From contig NZ_JAGIOR010000003.1 of NCBI RefSeq assembly GCF_017876795.1, positions 411,895 through 475,894 on the forward strand: DNA of 64,000 nucleotides, in the 5' to 3' direction. The position numbers and the translations under genes were made by a program. Positions 1 through 8,418 of the stretch are shown here, piece after piece. A model generated the notes under the pieces. That model was not told the origin of the DNA. It made no database searches and saw nothing but the letters and a program-made list of their open reading frames with translations. Position 1 is the stretch's first letter. Each line of letters starts with the position of its first letter. This stretch comes from Rhizobium leguminosarum (lineage in GTDB: Bacteria > Pseudomonadota > Alphaproteobacteria > Rhizobiales > Rhizobiaceae).

Positions 1-72
1 TAGTCGAAAGGATCGGCGACGGTGGGGAGCGCCGTTTGAAGATGTGATCCGGACTGATAGGGAGGATGAGAC

Positions 73-1221
73 GTGGCTGTGGTTGTACTGGACAAAATCT
101 GCAAGACCTATGGAAACAGCTACCATGCCATCAAGGATCTGAGCCTGACGATCCATGATGGCGAGTTTCTGATCCTGGTCGGTCCATCCGGATGCGGAAA
201 ATCGACCGCGCTTCGCATGATTGCCGGGCTTGAGGAAATCAGCAGTGGAACCTTGAGCATCGGCGGTCAGGACGTGGTCGATCTTGCGCCCAAGGACCGG
301 GACATCGCCATGGTCTTTCAGAGTTATGCGCTTTATCCGCACATGACTGTGTTCGACAACATCGCCTTTTCGATGAAGCTGGCCGGAAAGACCAAGGTCG
401 AGCGAACCAAGCGCGTGCACGAGATCGCCAAGATCTTGCAGCTGGAAAGCTTGCTGGGCAACAAGCCCGCGCAGCTTTCCGGCGGCCAGCGCCAGCGTGT
501 TGCGATGGGCCGCGCCATGGTCCGCGAGCCCGCGGCATTCCTCATGGACGAACCGCTTTCCAACCTCGATGCCAAGCTGCGTGTTCAAATGCGAGCGGAG
601 ATCGCAAGCCTGCAGAGACAGCTGGGCGTGACGACGATTTACGTGACGCACGACCAGACTGAAGCCTTGACCATGGGCGATCGCGTCGCGGTGCTGAAGG
701 GCGGCGTGCTCCAGCAGGTGGACACGCCCAAAGCCCTATATCACCGCCCGGTCAATGCGTTTGTCGCAGGCTTCATCGGGTCGCCGTCGATGAACCTATT
801 CGAAGGGCGTCTGGAGGGCATGCGGATCCATCTGCCGGGTTTCTCCATCCCCTTGTCCGACGGCGCCTTTGAGCGGGCTCCCGGCCTTTCCGCCTTCGAG
901 GGAAAGGCCCTGATCTTTGGGGTCAGGCCCGAGGATCTCTACGACAGCCAGTTGCCGTCTGGAGCCTCACATCCGACGATCCCGGTTGTCGTGAAATCGA
1001 TCGAGGAGCTTGGCTCGGAGTTGATCGTGCATTTGAAGATCGACGCGGTTCGGATCGACTCGGGCGATCCCGACGCCGTCGAAGACTTGAGCGGGGCCGC
1101 CAACGCCGTCGCCCGCTTCGAAGCTGTCAGCGCGGTCGAGACGGGTCAATCGATCAATCTGGCAATCGACCCGGCGAAACTTCATTTTTTCCATCCTCAA
1201 ACACACATGGCTTTGAACTGA
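73..1221 (+). CDS. Sugar ABC transporter ATP-binding protein (UgpC/MalK type)
   Basis: ATPase of a CUT1-type carbohydrate importer acting at the inner face of the membrane. Walker [10 protein letters not shown] is at residues 37-45, the LSGGQ signature at 135-139 and Walker B AFLMDE at 155-160. The 382-residue length includes the C-terminal OB-like (TOBE) region of MalK/UgpC proteins, which is longer here than in ThuK. The start is a GTG preceded by GGGAGG at about 60-65. The permeases and binding protein must lie upstream of the window. The genes downstream on the same strand suggest a sugar or sugar-derivative substrate; the substrate itself cannot be read from the sequence. Confidence 0.9.
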   Translation: MAVVVLDKICKTYGNSYHAIKDLSLTIHDGEFLILVGPSGCGKSTALRMIAGLEEISSGTLSIGGQDVVDLAPKDRDIAMVFQSYALYPHMTVFDNIAFSMKLAGKTKVERTKRVHEIAKILQLESLLGNKPAQLSGGQRQRVAMGRAMVREPAAFLMDEPLSNLDAKLRVQMRAEIASLQRQLGVTTIYVTHDQTEALTMGDRVAVLKGGVLQQVDTPKALYHRPVNAFVAGFIGSPSMNLFEGRLEGMRIHLPGFSIPLSDGAFERAPGLSAFEGKALIFGVRPEDLYDSQLPSGASHPTIPVVVKSIEELGSELIVHLKIDAVRIDSGDPDAVEDLSGAANAVARFEAVSAVETGQSINLAIDPAKLHFFHPQTHMALN

Positions 1222-1353
1222 CCAGGGAAAGCCGAGAGGCGCTGATGGCGGTTCGGCCGGCAGAAGACGTCTTCGGCGCTTGACGTCTTGAAAGCCACTC
1301 CATTCGGCGCCGAAACCGGCGTTCATCTTCAACATCCGACAAAGGGCTTATCG

Positions 1354-2430
1354 ATGCCAGCAAAACAGGAACGACGCCTCCGCATCGGCGTACTGGGAGC
1401 CGGCCAGATTGCCCAGGCGGCGCACTTCGAGAGCTGCACGAAGGCTGCCAATGCCGATCTGTATGCGATCTGCGACGTAGCCGAGGATCTGCGCCAGCGT
1501 ATGGCAATCACTCATGGGGCTGGCAAAACCTATGACGACTACGACAAGATGCTGGCCGATCCCGACCTCGATGCCGTGATCATCGCGACCGCCGATGCCT
1601 TTCACGTCCCGGCCTCCATTCGCGCCCTTCAGGCGGGCAAGCATGTCCTGTGCGAGAAACCCGTCGGTGTCACCGTCGAGGAATGCCTTGAATTGAAGGC
1701 GGTGGTCGATCGGTCGGGAAAGGTGTTTCAAGTCGGGCATATGAAGCGTTTCGACGCAGGGCTCCAGGCGGCGAAATCCTTCATCCGCGATGAGATGGGT
1801 GAGATGGTTGCTCTGAAAGCATGGTATTGCGACAGCACCCACCGCTATCCGATGACCGATGCGGTCCAGCCCCTGATCGTGACCAGTGCCAATGCGCGAA
1901 AACCCTCCACCAATCCGAAAGCCGACCTGCGCCGCTACTATATGCTGGCGCATGGTTGCCACCTGATCGACACGGCACGGTATTTCGCCGGCGATATCGT
2001 TTCCGTCGCCGCTCGTCTGTCCGAGCGAGCCGGTATCTGGTGCTGGTTCGTCGACGTGGAATTTGCCTCCGGCACGCTCGGCCACCTCGATCTCACCGTG
2101 CAGGTGCGCATGGACTGGCACGAAGGTTTCCAGATCTACGGCAAGAACGGCAGCATTTTGGGCAAGACCTATAACCCGTGGTACTACAAGACCAGCGAGG
2201 TCGACATTTTCCGGGAAGCCGACGGCACAACTCATCGCGTTCTCGGTGCCGATGGTCATTTCTACCGCCGTCAGGTCGAAGGCTTCGCCCGCACCATTCT
2301 GGATGGCGCAGTGATGGAAGGCGCCGACATCGATGATGGCTTGGCCTCCGTACGGGCGATGGTCGCCGTCGCGCGTTCCGTCGAAAGCGGCAAGGCGGTC
2401 GCGCTGGCTGACGTCACGGGTGGCGTTTGA
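1354..2430 (+). CDS. Gfo/Idh/MocA family oxidoreductase
   Basis: NAD(P)-dependent sugar or polyol dehydrogenase family. The N-terminal Rossmann motif GVLGAGQIAQAAH and the CEKPVGV motif, with the conserved Lys of EKP, are clear, and the C-terminal alpha/beta domain is full length (358 aa). The reading frame is open from a TTG at 1288, but ATG 1354 has AAAGGG seven bases upstream and starts just before the nucleotide-binding strand, so it is chosen. The stop overlaps the next start (TGATG). Members of this family oxidise or epimerise sugars through keto intermediates. The adjacent isomerase and kinase point to carbohydrate catabolism; the substrate is unknown. Confidence 0.88.
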   Translation: MPAKQERRLRIGVLGAGQIAQAAHFESCTKAANADLYAICDVAEDLRQRMAITHGAGKTYDDYDKMLADPDLDAVIIATADAFHVPASIRALQAGKHVLCEKPVGVTVEECLELKAVVDRSGKVFQVGHMKRFDAGLQAAKSFIRDEMGEMVALKAWYCDSTHRYPMTDAVQPLIVTSANARKPSTNPKADLRRYYMLAHGCHLIDTARYFAGDIVSVAARLSERAGIWCWFVDVEFASGTLGHLDLTVQVRMDWHEGFQIYGKNGSILGKTYNPWYYKTSEVDIFREADGTTHRVLGADGHFYRRQVEGFARTILDGAVMEGADIDDGLASVRAMVAVARSVESGKAVALADVTGGV

Positions 2431-3272
2431 TGAAGCTCGGCATCTTCGCAAAGACCTTCGACGGAACGGAGCCCTCGACGGTCCTCAATTCGGTCGCCCG
2501 GGCCGGGTTCACCGCAGCACAATACAATATGGCCTGCTCGGGTTTACCGCCGATGCCGGAGACGATTACCGAGGCCCAGGCGCGCTCGGTCACTGAGGCG
2601 GCGCGCAACTGCGGCGTCGAGATCGTCGCCGTATCCGGCACCTACAACATGATCCATCCCGATCCGGCCCTGCGCGAGGCCGGGCTTCGAAAATTGGCGA
2701 CGTTGGCCGAACGTTGCGCTGGCATGTCAACGGACCTGATCACGCTCTGCACCGGCACACGCGACCCCATCGACCAATGGAAGGCGCATGCCGACAACGA
2801 CACGCCTGCTGCTTGGCGCGATCTCCTCGAAGCCATGGAAGCGGCCGTCGCAATCGCCGAGCGCTACGATGTGGATCTTGGCATCGAGCCCGAGCTTGCC
2901 AATGTGGTCAACTCGGCTGAGAAAGCCCATCGGCTGATCACGGCGTTGAAGAGCCCCCGCATCAAGATCGTGCTCGATCCGGCCAATCTTTTCGAGGTTA
3001 CAACGTTGGACGATCAGCGGCGCATCGTGTCTTCCGCGATCGATCTTCTGGCCGAGAGGATCGTCATGGCGCATGCGAAAGACCGCAATCCCGACGGCAG
3101 TTTTGCGACCGCCGGCAAGGGCGTCCTCGACTATGCGCATTATCTTCGCCGCCTCAAGGCGATTGGCTTTTCCGGCAGTCTTGTCACGCATGGTCTCTCA
3201 GCCTCGGAAGCGGCGGCTGCGGCGACCTTCCTGAAGAGTGCCCTCGACGGCGAAGGTGCGGGGCGAGGATGA
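2430..3272 (+). CDS. Sugar phosphate isomerase/epimerase (TIM-barrel, AP-endonuclease-2 fold)
   Basis: 280-residue xylose-isomerase-like TIM barrel. Metal-binding family features are visible: the Glu of LGIEPELAN near the middle, the Asp of KIVLDPANLF and the HAKD segment near residue 212. Such proteins isomerise or epimerise keto sugars and inositol derivatives, and some act as decarboxylases. ATG 2430 shares one base with the preceding stop, so translation is probably coupled; the open frame also extends one TTG codon further. Its place between an oxidoreductase and a hydrolase fits a step that acts on a keto-sugar. Exact reaction unknown. Confidence 0.85.
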   Translation: MKLGIFAKTFDGTEPSTVLNSVARAGFTAAQYNMACSGLPPMPETITEAQARSVTEAARNCGVEIVAVSGTYNMIHPDPALREAGLRKLATLAERCAGMSTDLITLCTGTRDPIDQWKAHADNDTPAAWRDLLEAMEAAVAIAERYDVDLGIEPELANVVNSAEKAHRLITALKSPRIKIVLDPANLFEVTTLDDQRRIVSSAIDLLAERIVMAHAKDRNPDGSFATAGKGVLDYAHYLRRLKAIGFSGSLVTHGLSASEAAAAATFLKSALDGEGAGRG

Positions 3273-4081
3273 TGAGACGGGCTCAATCGTTCGAAACCAG
3301 CGATGGCACCATTCTCAACGTCGACATGGCGGGCGAGGGTGTGTCGGCAATATTCCAGCACGGCCTATGCGGCGATGCAGCGCAGACGGACGAAGTCTTT
3401 CCGCGCGAAACCGGATATCGCCGGGTTACCGTCGAAGCCCGCGGTCACGGCCGTTCCCGAGCCGGCAATCTGGAGCAGTTGTCGATTTCCACCTTTTGCG
3501 ATGATATCGCCGCTTATATCGAGAAAAACCTTGCGGCGCCGGTCGTGATCGGCGGCATCTCGATGGGTGCCACGATCGCCTTGCGTCTCGCGGTCAAGCG
3601 GCCAGATCTTGTCAAGGCTCTGATCCTGGCAAGGCCGGCCTGGCTGACGGCACCGGCTCCGGACAATATGGCGCCCAATGCCGAAGTCGGGTGGCTTCTG
3701 AAAACTCTGCCGCCGGATGAGGCAAAGCAGGCATTTCTTGCCGGTCCGGTCGGCGTGCGGCTCGCCGCCGAGGCGCCGGACAATCTCGCCTCGCTTGCCG
3801 GGTTTTTCTCCCGCACGCCTCTGGGGGTGACCGCCGAACTGCTGACCAGGATCTCCAATGACGGCCCTGATGTGACCGACGCGGACGTCGGCAATCTCGC
3901 CTTGCCGACGCTCGTCATCGGCCATGATCGCGATAGCATTCATCCTCTTGGCCACGCGCGCGCTCTTGCCGAGCGGATTGCCGGCGCGCGTTTCGTGCAG
4001 ATCACGCCGAAAGCTGAGAGCCGTCCGCAATACGTCGCCGACTTTCGGCTTGCCGTCGGCAATTTTCTGAAGGAGCTCTGA
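3269..4081 (+). CDS. Alpha/beta-fold hydrolase
   Basis: 270-residue alpha/beta hydrolase. The oxyanion region FQHGLCGD (about residues 30-37), the nucleophile elbow GGISMGAT with Ser near residue 94, and a late acid/His region (VIGHDRDSIHPLGHA) are visible, so the catalytic machinery looks intact. There is no signal peptide, so it is cytoplasmic. It overlaps the previous gene by ATGA. An esterase or lactonase inside a sugar operon may open a lactone formed by the dehydrogenase or remove an acyl group; that role is inferred from context only. Confidence 0.83.
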   Translation: MMRRAQSFETSDGTILNVDMAGEGVSAIFQHGLCGDAAQTDEVFPRETGYRRVTVEARGHGRSRAGNLEQLSISTFCDDIAAYIEKNLAAPVVIGGISMGATIALRLAVKRPDLVKALILARPAWLTAPAPDNMAPNAEVGWLLKTLPPDEAKQAFLAGPVGVRLAAEAPDNLASLAGFFSRTPLGVTAELLTRISNDGPDVTDADVGNLALPTLVIGHDRDSIHPLGHARALAERIAGARFVQITPKAESRPQYVADFRLAVGNFLKEL

Positions 4082-4085
4082 AACA

Positions 4086-4787
4086 ATGCCTACCCCCCAA
4101 AAAAACTGGATCGCCGATCTTCCGAAGGATCGGCTGATTGCGGAATTCTCCGTCTGGTCGGCCGATCTCATGCGTCTCACCGATGATCTCGCGCGTGTCG
4201 ATCCTCACGTTGACATCCTCCACATCGATGTCGCCGATGGCCATTTCGCGCCGGCAATGTTGTTTTTCCCCGATCTTGTCGCCGGTGTGCGCAAAGTTTC
4301 CGCGCGTCCGATCCATGTTCATCTGATGGTTGCCGACAGCATCATCCTGTCGCAGATCGAGCAGTTCGCCGATGCCGGTAGCGACCTGATCAGTCTTCAT
4401 GTCGAAAACGAAAGCGTCGCCGATGAGGCCCTCGATCTTCTCGATCGCTGCGGTATTGCAGCCGGCATGGTCCTCAAGATCGATACCCCCGTCGAGCGGA
4501 TCAAGAAATATGTTTCGCGGCTGCGTTTTGTGACGCTGCTTGGCACGGCGATCGGCGTCAAGGGCCAGGGCCTCGACGAAAAGGCCGGCGCCCGGCTTCA
4601 ACAGGCAAAGCAGATTATCGCCGGCCGCGGCGCGGCCGATCGGATCGTGCTTGCGGCCGATGGCGGCATTCGCGAGCACACGGTGCCTCTCCTGCGCCAG
4701 TCCGGTGCGGAAACAGTGGTTCTCGGTTCCCTCGCTTTCAATGCGCCGTCGCTCGATGAGCGGATGGCATGGGTCCGCGCACTCTAA
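4086..4787 (+). CDS. Divergent ribulose-phosphate 3-epimerase-like protein
   Basis: 233-residue TIM barrel of the Rpe/AlsE family. The catalytic and metal-binding signatures are kept: HIDVADGHF near residue 40, HVHLMV near 78 and AADGGI near 193. The usual (D/N)PGFGGQ phosphate-loop segment is replaced by a GTAIGVKGQG stretch near residue 157, so the substrate is probably not plain ribulose 5-phosphate. It starts five bases after the hydrolase stop. Together with the ROK kinase downstream it recalls the AlsE/AlsK pairing of D-allose catabolism; that comparison is by gene context, not proof. Confidence 0.8.
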   Translation: MPTPQKNWIADLPKDRLIAEFSVWSADLMRLTDDLARVDPHVDILHIDVADGHFAPAMLFFPDLVAGVRKVSARPIHVHLMVADSIILSQIEQFADAGSDLISLHVENESVADEALDLLDRCGIAAGMVLKIDTPVERIKKYVSRLRFVTLLGTAIGVKGQGLDEKAGARLQQAKQIIAGRGAADRIVLAADGGIREHTVPLLRQSGAETVVLGSLAFNAPSLDERMAWVRAL

Positions 4788-4801
4788 CTCTTGGTCTTCA
4801 C

Positions 4802-5758
4802 ATGCAACAGGTTGCCATTGGTATAGACCTCGGCGGAACGCAGGTGCGGGCCGCCCTTGTCGACGAGCAGGGCAGGATCCTGGCGCGCTTGGCTGAACCA
4901 ACGGATGCGTTGGCCGGCCCTGACCGGGTGCTCGCTCAGATTTGCGGCCTCACCGATCGGCTGCTTGCAGCATCGAACCACGCTTCGGTGGTGGGCGTCG
5001 GCGTATCCGCTCCGGGCCCACTCGATACGGTCGCCGGTATCGCGACTGATATTCCGACCCTTTCGGGCTTCGTCGATTTTCCGCTGAAGGCGGAGTTGCA
5101 GAAGCGCTTTCCGCTTCCGGTCGATCTCGAAAACGACGCCATTGCCGCGGCGATCGGCGAGTGGCAGTTCGGTATCGGCAAGGGACTTGATAACCTCGTC
5201 TATGTCACGGTGAGCACCGGGATCGGTGGTGGCGTTATCTCGGACGGTCGCGTGGTGCGCGGCCGCAAGGGCATGGCAGCGCATGTCGGCCACATGTCGG
5301 TGGTGCCGAACGGCGAGCTTTGCCCTTGCGGCAACCGGGGCTGTTTCGAGGCCTATGGATCCGGTCCGGCTTTTGCGCGGCGCGCCCAAATGCGGGCGCT
5401 GGGAAATGGCGAGACGACGTTAGGCGGCGCCATCGACAGCCGCAGCGTTTTCGCAGCGGCCCGAAATGGTGATCGTCTCGCCAATCAGCTGGTCGACGAG
5501 GAAGCGGAAATTCTCGGTCGCGGCTTCACCAGTCTGATCCATATCTTCAGCCCCGATATCATCGTCATGGGGGGAGGGCTCTCCCACGAGTTCGACCGTC
5601 TGCAACCGGGCATTCAAGCCTATATCAGCCAATGGGCAATGCCGGCATTCAAAGATGTCAAGGTGAAGCTGGCGGCATTGGATCAGAACTCAGGCCTTGT
5701 CGGCGCGGCGGCTCTGGCGTTCTTGGCGGGGAAGGTCGCTTCGATCGATCATCTTTAG
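4802..5758 (+). CDS. ROK family sugar kinase
   Basis: 318-residue ROK kinase. The N-terminal phosphate-binding motif GIDLGGTQ, the catalytic region ENDAIAAA, the STGIGGG segment and the zinc-binding CPCGNRGCFE motif are all intact, which supports kinase activity. There is no N-terminal helix-turn-helix, so it is a kinase and not a ROK repressor. The frame is open from ATG 4769 inside the previous gene; ATG 4802 is preferred because the conserved fold begins right after it, although no strong ribosome site is visible. It probably phosphorylates the sugar or keto-sugar handled by this operon. It converges on thuR. Confidence 0.87.
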   Translation: MQQVAIGIDLGGTQVRAALVDEQGRILARLAEPTDALAGPDRVLAQICGLTDRLLAASNHASVVGVGVSAPGPLDTVAGIATDIPTLSGFVDFPLKAELQKRFPLPVDLENDAIAAAIGEWQFGIGKGLDNLVYVTVSTGIGGGVISDGRVVRGRKGMAAHVGHMSVVPNGELCPCGNRGCFEAYGSGPAFARRAQMRALGNGETTLGGAIDSRSVFAAARNGDRLANQLVDEEAEILGRGFTSLIHIFSPDIIVMGGGLSHEFDRLQPGIQAYISQWAMPAFKDVKVKLAALDQNSGLVGAAALAFLAGKVASIDHL

Positions 5759-5795
5759 AAAAGCACTCCGATCCTACGCGCATCGCCGGGTTGCT

Positions 5796-6812
5796 CTATG
5801 AGGGCGGCTGGGCGGTACTTTCCCTCAGGATCAGTTCGACCGGCCACAATTCATGGACCTCCTCCGCGGCACGTCCAGCGATAAGCTGTAGCGTCAGCTC
5901 AGCGCAGCGCGTGCCCGCAGCACGCATGGAGGATCGCGTCGTCGAGAGCGACGGCACCATGTTTTCGGCCGTCAGATAAGGGAAGACGTCGTCATGGGCG
6001 ATGACCGACACATCCTGTCCCACCGTCATTCCAAGCGAACGCACGGCGCGGTAAACACCGAGCGCTGTCATCGTAGAACCGGCGACGATCGCGGTCGGCG
6101 GGTTTGCTCTTTCCAGGAAAGAGCGGGCATGGCGAAAGCCGATCTCGTCGGAGAATATATCGCAGACCATCAAGTTGGGATCTGCGGCGAGCCCACGCTC
6201 CTGTAGTGCGGTGCGAAAACCATGCTCGCGATGGATAGAATAGGTCTTTCCCCGCAGGCCGTTGATCATGGCGATGCGCCGATGCCCGAGATCGAGCAGG
6301 TGTTCGGTGGCCCTGCGCACCGCATTTTCATTGTCGATATCGAGCCAAGCGTGAACCTGATCGGTCTCCGACCGGCCGTGAACCAGGAAAGGCAGACGCA
6401 GGCTGTTCAGCAGTTCGATCCGCGGATCCTTGGGGCGAGGCGAATGAATGATGACCGCGTCCACCCGGCGGCTTTCGACCAGGCGCCGGTAGGCTTGCAT
6501 CTCGTCGCCGTCATTGTCAGCGGTAATAGGCGTGATGAGAATATCGGTATCGGCCGTTTCCAAGCGCTGCGCCATGCCCGACATGAATTCAGCGAAATGG
6601 ATTTCTCCCGAACGCGCCATCATGACGCCTATCGCTCCGGCTCTCCCAGTCTTTAGCCGCACGGCATTGATATCGGGGCGATAGCCAAGCCGCATTGCTT
6701 CGCTTGCAACCCGGGCACGCGTGGCTTCGCTCACCTCTGGGTAGCCGCTGAGCGCACGGCTGACCGTCGTCGGAGAAAGCCCAAGCTGCTTTGCAAATTC
6801 ACGAAGTTTCAT
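5796..6812 (-). CDS. thuR: LacI-family repressor of the thu operon
   Basis: 338-residue LacI/GalR regulator. The N-terminal helix-turn-helix reads LGLSPTTVSRALSGYPEV and is followed by a periplasmic-binding-protein-like ligand domain (GVMMARSGEIHF, then VIIHSPRPKD and later segments). ATG 6812 has an AAGAAGA-type ribosome site; an in-frame TTG at 6834-6836 is less likely. It is divergent from thuE, as thuR is in Sinorhizobium. Two LacI-type operator sequences lie in the shared intergenic region, one close to its own start, so autoregulation and control of thuE are likely. The inducer is presumably a disaccharide. Confidence 0.88.
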   Translation of the reverse strand: MKLREFAKQLGLSPTTVSRALSGYPEVSEATRARVASEAMRLGYRPDINAVRLKTGRAGAIGVMMARSGEIHFAEFMSGMAQRLETADTDILITPITADNDGDEMQAYRRLVESRRVDAVIIHSPRPKDPRIELLNSLRLPFLVHGRSETDQVHAWLDIDNENAVRRATEHLLDLGHRRIAMINGLRGKTYSIHREHGFRTALQERGLAADPNLMVCDIFSDEIGFRHARSFLERANPPTAIVAGSTMTALGVYRAVRSLGMTVGQDVSVIAHDDVFPYLTAENMVPSLSTTRSSMRAAGTRCAELTLQLIAGRAAEEVHELWPVELILRESTAQPPS

Positions 6813-6891
6813 CGGATGTCTTCTTTGTCCAGGCAATCAATGGACGATGCGTTGGTGTTGCGCAACGGGCAGGTATCCAATCAGATGATAA

Positions 6892-6907
6892 TTGAAATCG
6901 ATTTCAA
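6892..6907. promoter_or_regulatory. LacI-type operator, perfect palindrome
   Basis: TTGAAATCGATTTCAA is a perfect 16-base palindrome with the central CG typical of LacI/GalR operators. It lies 80 bases upstream of the thuR start, in the thuR-thuE divergent region. Binding by ThuR is inferred from position and symmetry. Confidence 0.75.
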
Positions 6908-7050
6908 AGAAATTGGCCCCGAGCGTAGCTTGTGGATGCCATAAAATCTTCTCTTAAGCTGTATGTGAGGCCGAAAACGCCATTCTACACAACTGTGAAG
7001 TGCTAATTTGGTGACTTGACGCCTTCCATACCTTCTGCAATGTTCTGCCG

Positions 7051-7066
7051 GCCAAATCGATTTCAA
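7051..7066. promoter_or_regulatory. Second LacI-type operator in front of thuE
   Basis: GCCAAATCGATTTCAA keeps the full right half (GATTTCAA) and the AAATC core of the palindrome at 6892-6907 but differs in the outer left bases. It ends just before the GGGAGG ribosome site of thuE. A weak promoter (TTGACG at 7016-7021, AATGTT at 7039-7044) would place it at the transcription start, where a repressor would block initiation. Confidence 0.65.
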
Positions 7067-7082
7067 TTTCTGGGAGGAAATC

Positions 7083-8348
7083 ATGAAAAAGTTTGCTTTA
7101 GGCTTATCCGCGCTCGGCGTTGCCATCGCGGTCGCCGGCCCGATCCGTGCCGCTGAAATTTCGTTTGCCGCCAACACCACGGGAAAGAATGTCGAATTCC
7201 TTCACAAGCAGCTCGCAATTTTCGAGAAGGAAACCGGCAATCAGGTCAAGCTCGTCACGATGCCGTCGTCGAGCAGCGAGCAATTCTCCCAATATCGCCT
7301 GTGGCTTGCCGCTGGAAACAAGGACATCGACGTCTATCAGACCGACGTCATCTGGGCGCCGCAGCTTGCCGACCAGTTCATCGATCTCAAGGAGGCCACC
7401 AAAGACGTGGTCGGCCAGTTCTTCCCGTCGATCATCGCGTCGCAGACTGTCAATGGTCGGCTCGTGGCGCTGCCGTTGTTTACCGATGCTCCGGCGCTGT
7501 TTTACCGAAAGGACCTGCTTGACAAATACGGCAAGCAGCCGCCGAAGACCTGGGACGAGATGGTCGCAACCGCCAAAGAGGTTCAGGATAAAGAACGTCA
7601 GGCCGGACAGAAGGACCTCTGGGGCTATGTGTTCCAAGGCAATTCCTACGAAGGGCTGACCTGCAACGCGCTGGAATGGGTGAAGTCGTCGGGCGGCGGG
7701 CAGATCGTCGAGCCGGACGGAACGATCTCGATCAACAACGAGAAGGCGGCAGCAGCGCTTGAACGCGCCAAGGGCTGGATCGGCACGATCTCACCGCCAG
7801 GCGTGCTCGCATATCAGGAGGAAGAATCACGCGGCGTCTGGCAGACCGGCAACGCCGTCTTCATGCGCAACTGGCCCTATGCGTATTCCCTCGGTAATGG
7901 CGCCGACAGCGCCGTGAAAGGCAAGTTCGACGTCATGACTCTGCCGGTCGCGGCCGCCGGCGACAAGCCGTCCTCGACTCTCGGCGGCTGGAACCTGGGG
8001 GTTTCGAAATACTCCGAAAAGCAGGAGGCAGCCATCGCGCTCGTAAAATTCCTGGCGTCGAAGGACGTTCAAAAGGCGCGTGCCATCGAGCTGTCCAACT
8101 TGCCGACCCTGACCGACCTTTATGACGACAAGGATATTGCCGCCGCGCAGCCCTTCATGCCGAACTGGAAACCCATTTTCCAGGACGCGGTGCCGCGTCC
8201 TTCAGCGACGGCCAAGGTAAAATACAATGAGGTGTCCTCGAAGTTCTGGACGGCAGCGCACAATACACTGTCCGGCAGCGGCTCAGCTGCCGAGAACCTC
8301 GAGCTTCTCGAAGCCGACCTGACGACCCTCAAGGGCGACGCCTGGTGA
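7083..8348 (+). CDS. thuE: Trehalose/maltose-type ABC substrate-binding protein
   Basis: 421-residue family-1 solute-binding protein. A Sec signal peptide covers about residues 1-23 (IRA-A cleavage) and is followed by the sugar-binding fold (DVYQTDVIWAPQLAD, PLFTDAPALFYRKDLL, GGWNLGVSKYS). It should deliver trehalose and related disaccharides to the ThuFGK complex. GGGAGG precedes the ATG. The assignment to thuE rests on the whole conserved order thuR-thuEFGKAB described in Sinorhizobium and Agrobacterium. An intercistronic hairpin separates it from thuF, suggesting a higher message level for the binding protein. Confidence 0.9.
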   Translation: MKKFALGLSALGVAIAVAGPIRAAEISFAANTTGKNVEFLHKQLAIFEKETGNQVKLVTMPSSSSEQFSQYRLWLAAGNKDIDVYQTDVIWAPQLADQFIDLKEATKDVVGQFFPSIIASQTVNGRLVALPLFTDAPALFYRKDLLDKYGKQPPKTWDEMVATAKEVQDKERQAGQKDLWGYVFQGNSYEGLTCNALEWVKSSGGGQIVEPDGTISINNEKAAAALERAKGWIGTISPPGVLAYQEEESRGVWQTGNAVFMRNWPYAYSLGNGADSAVKGKFDVMTLPVAAAGDKPSSTLGGWNLGVSKYSEKQEAAIALVKFLASKDVQKARAIELSNLPTLTDLYDDKDIAAAQPFMPNWKPIFQDAVPRPSATAKVKYNEVSSKFWTAAHNTLSGSGSAAENLELLEADLTTLKGDAW

Positions 8349-8354
8349 ATATCG

Positions 8355-8382
8355 GGACCGGCGGCTGCCAGGCCGTCGGTCC
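8355..8382 (+). terminator. Intercistronic stem-loop between thuE and thuF
   Basis: GGACCGGCGG (8355-8364) pairs with CCGTCGGTCC (8373-8382) with one G-U pair and an 8-base loop. No U-tract follows, so it is more likely to protect the 3' end of the thuE message or give partial termination than to be a full terminator. Confidence 0.6.
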
Positions 8383-8418
8383 GGTCTTCGGACTGAGCTA
8401 ACGAGGGGTAGGCGTTTC

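Noticed and set aside
1348..2451. Long minus-strand open frame of 367 codons
   Set aside because: It is antisense to the Gfo/Idh/MocA gene, has no recognisable domain, and reflects third-position GC bias.
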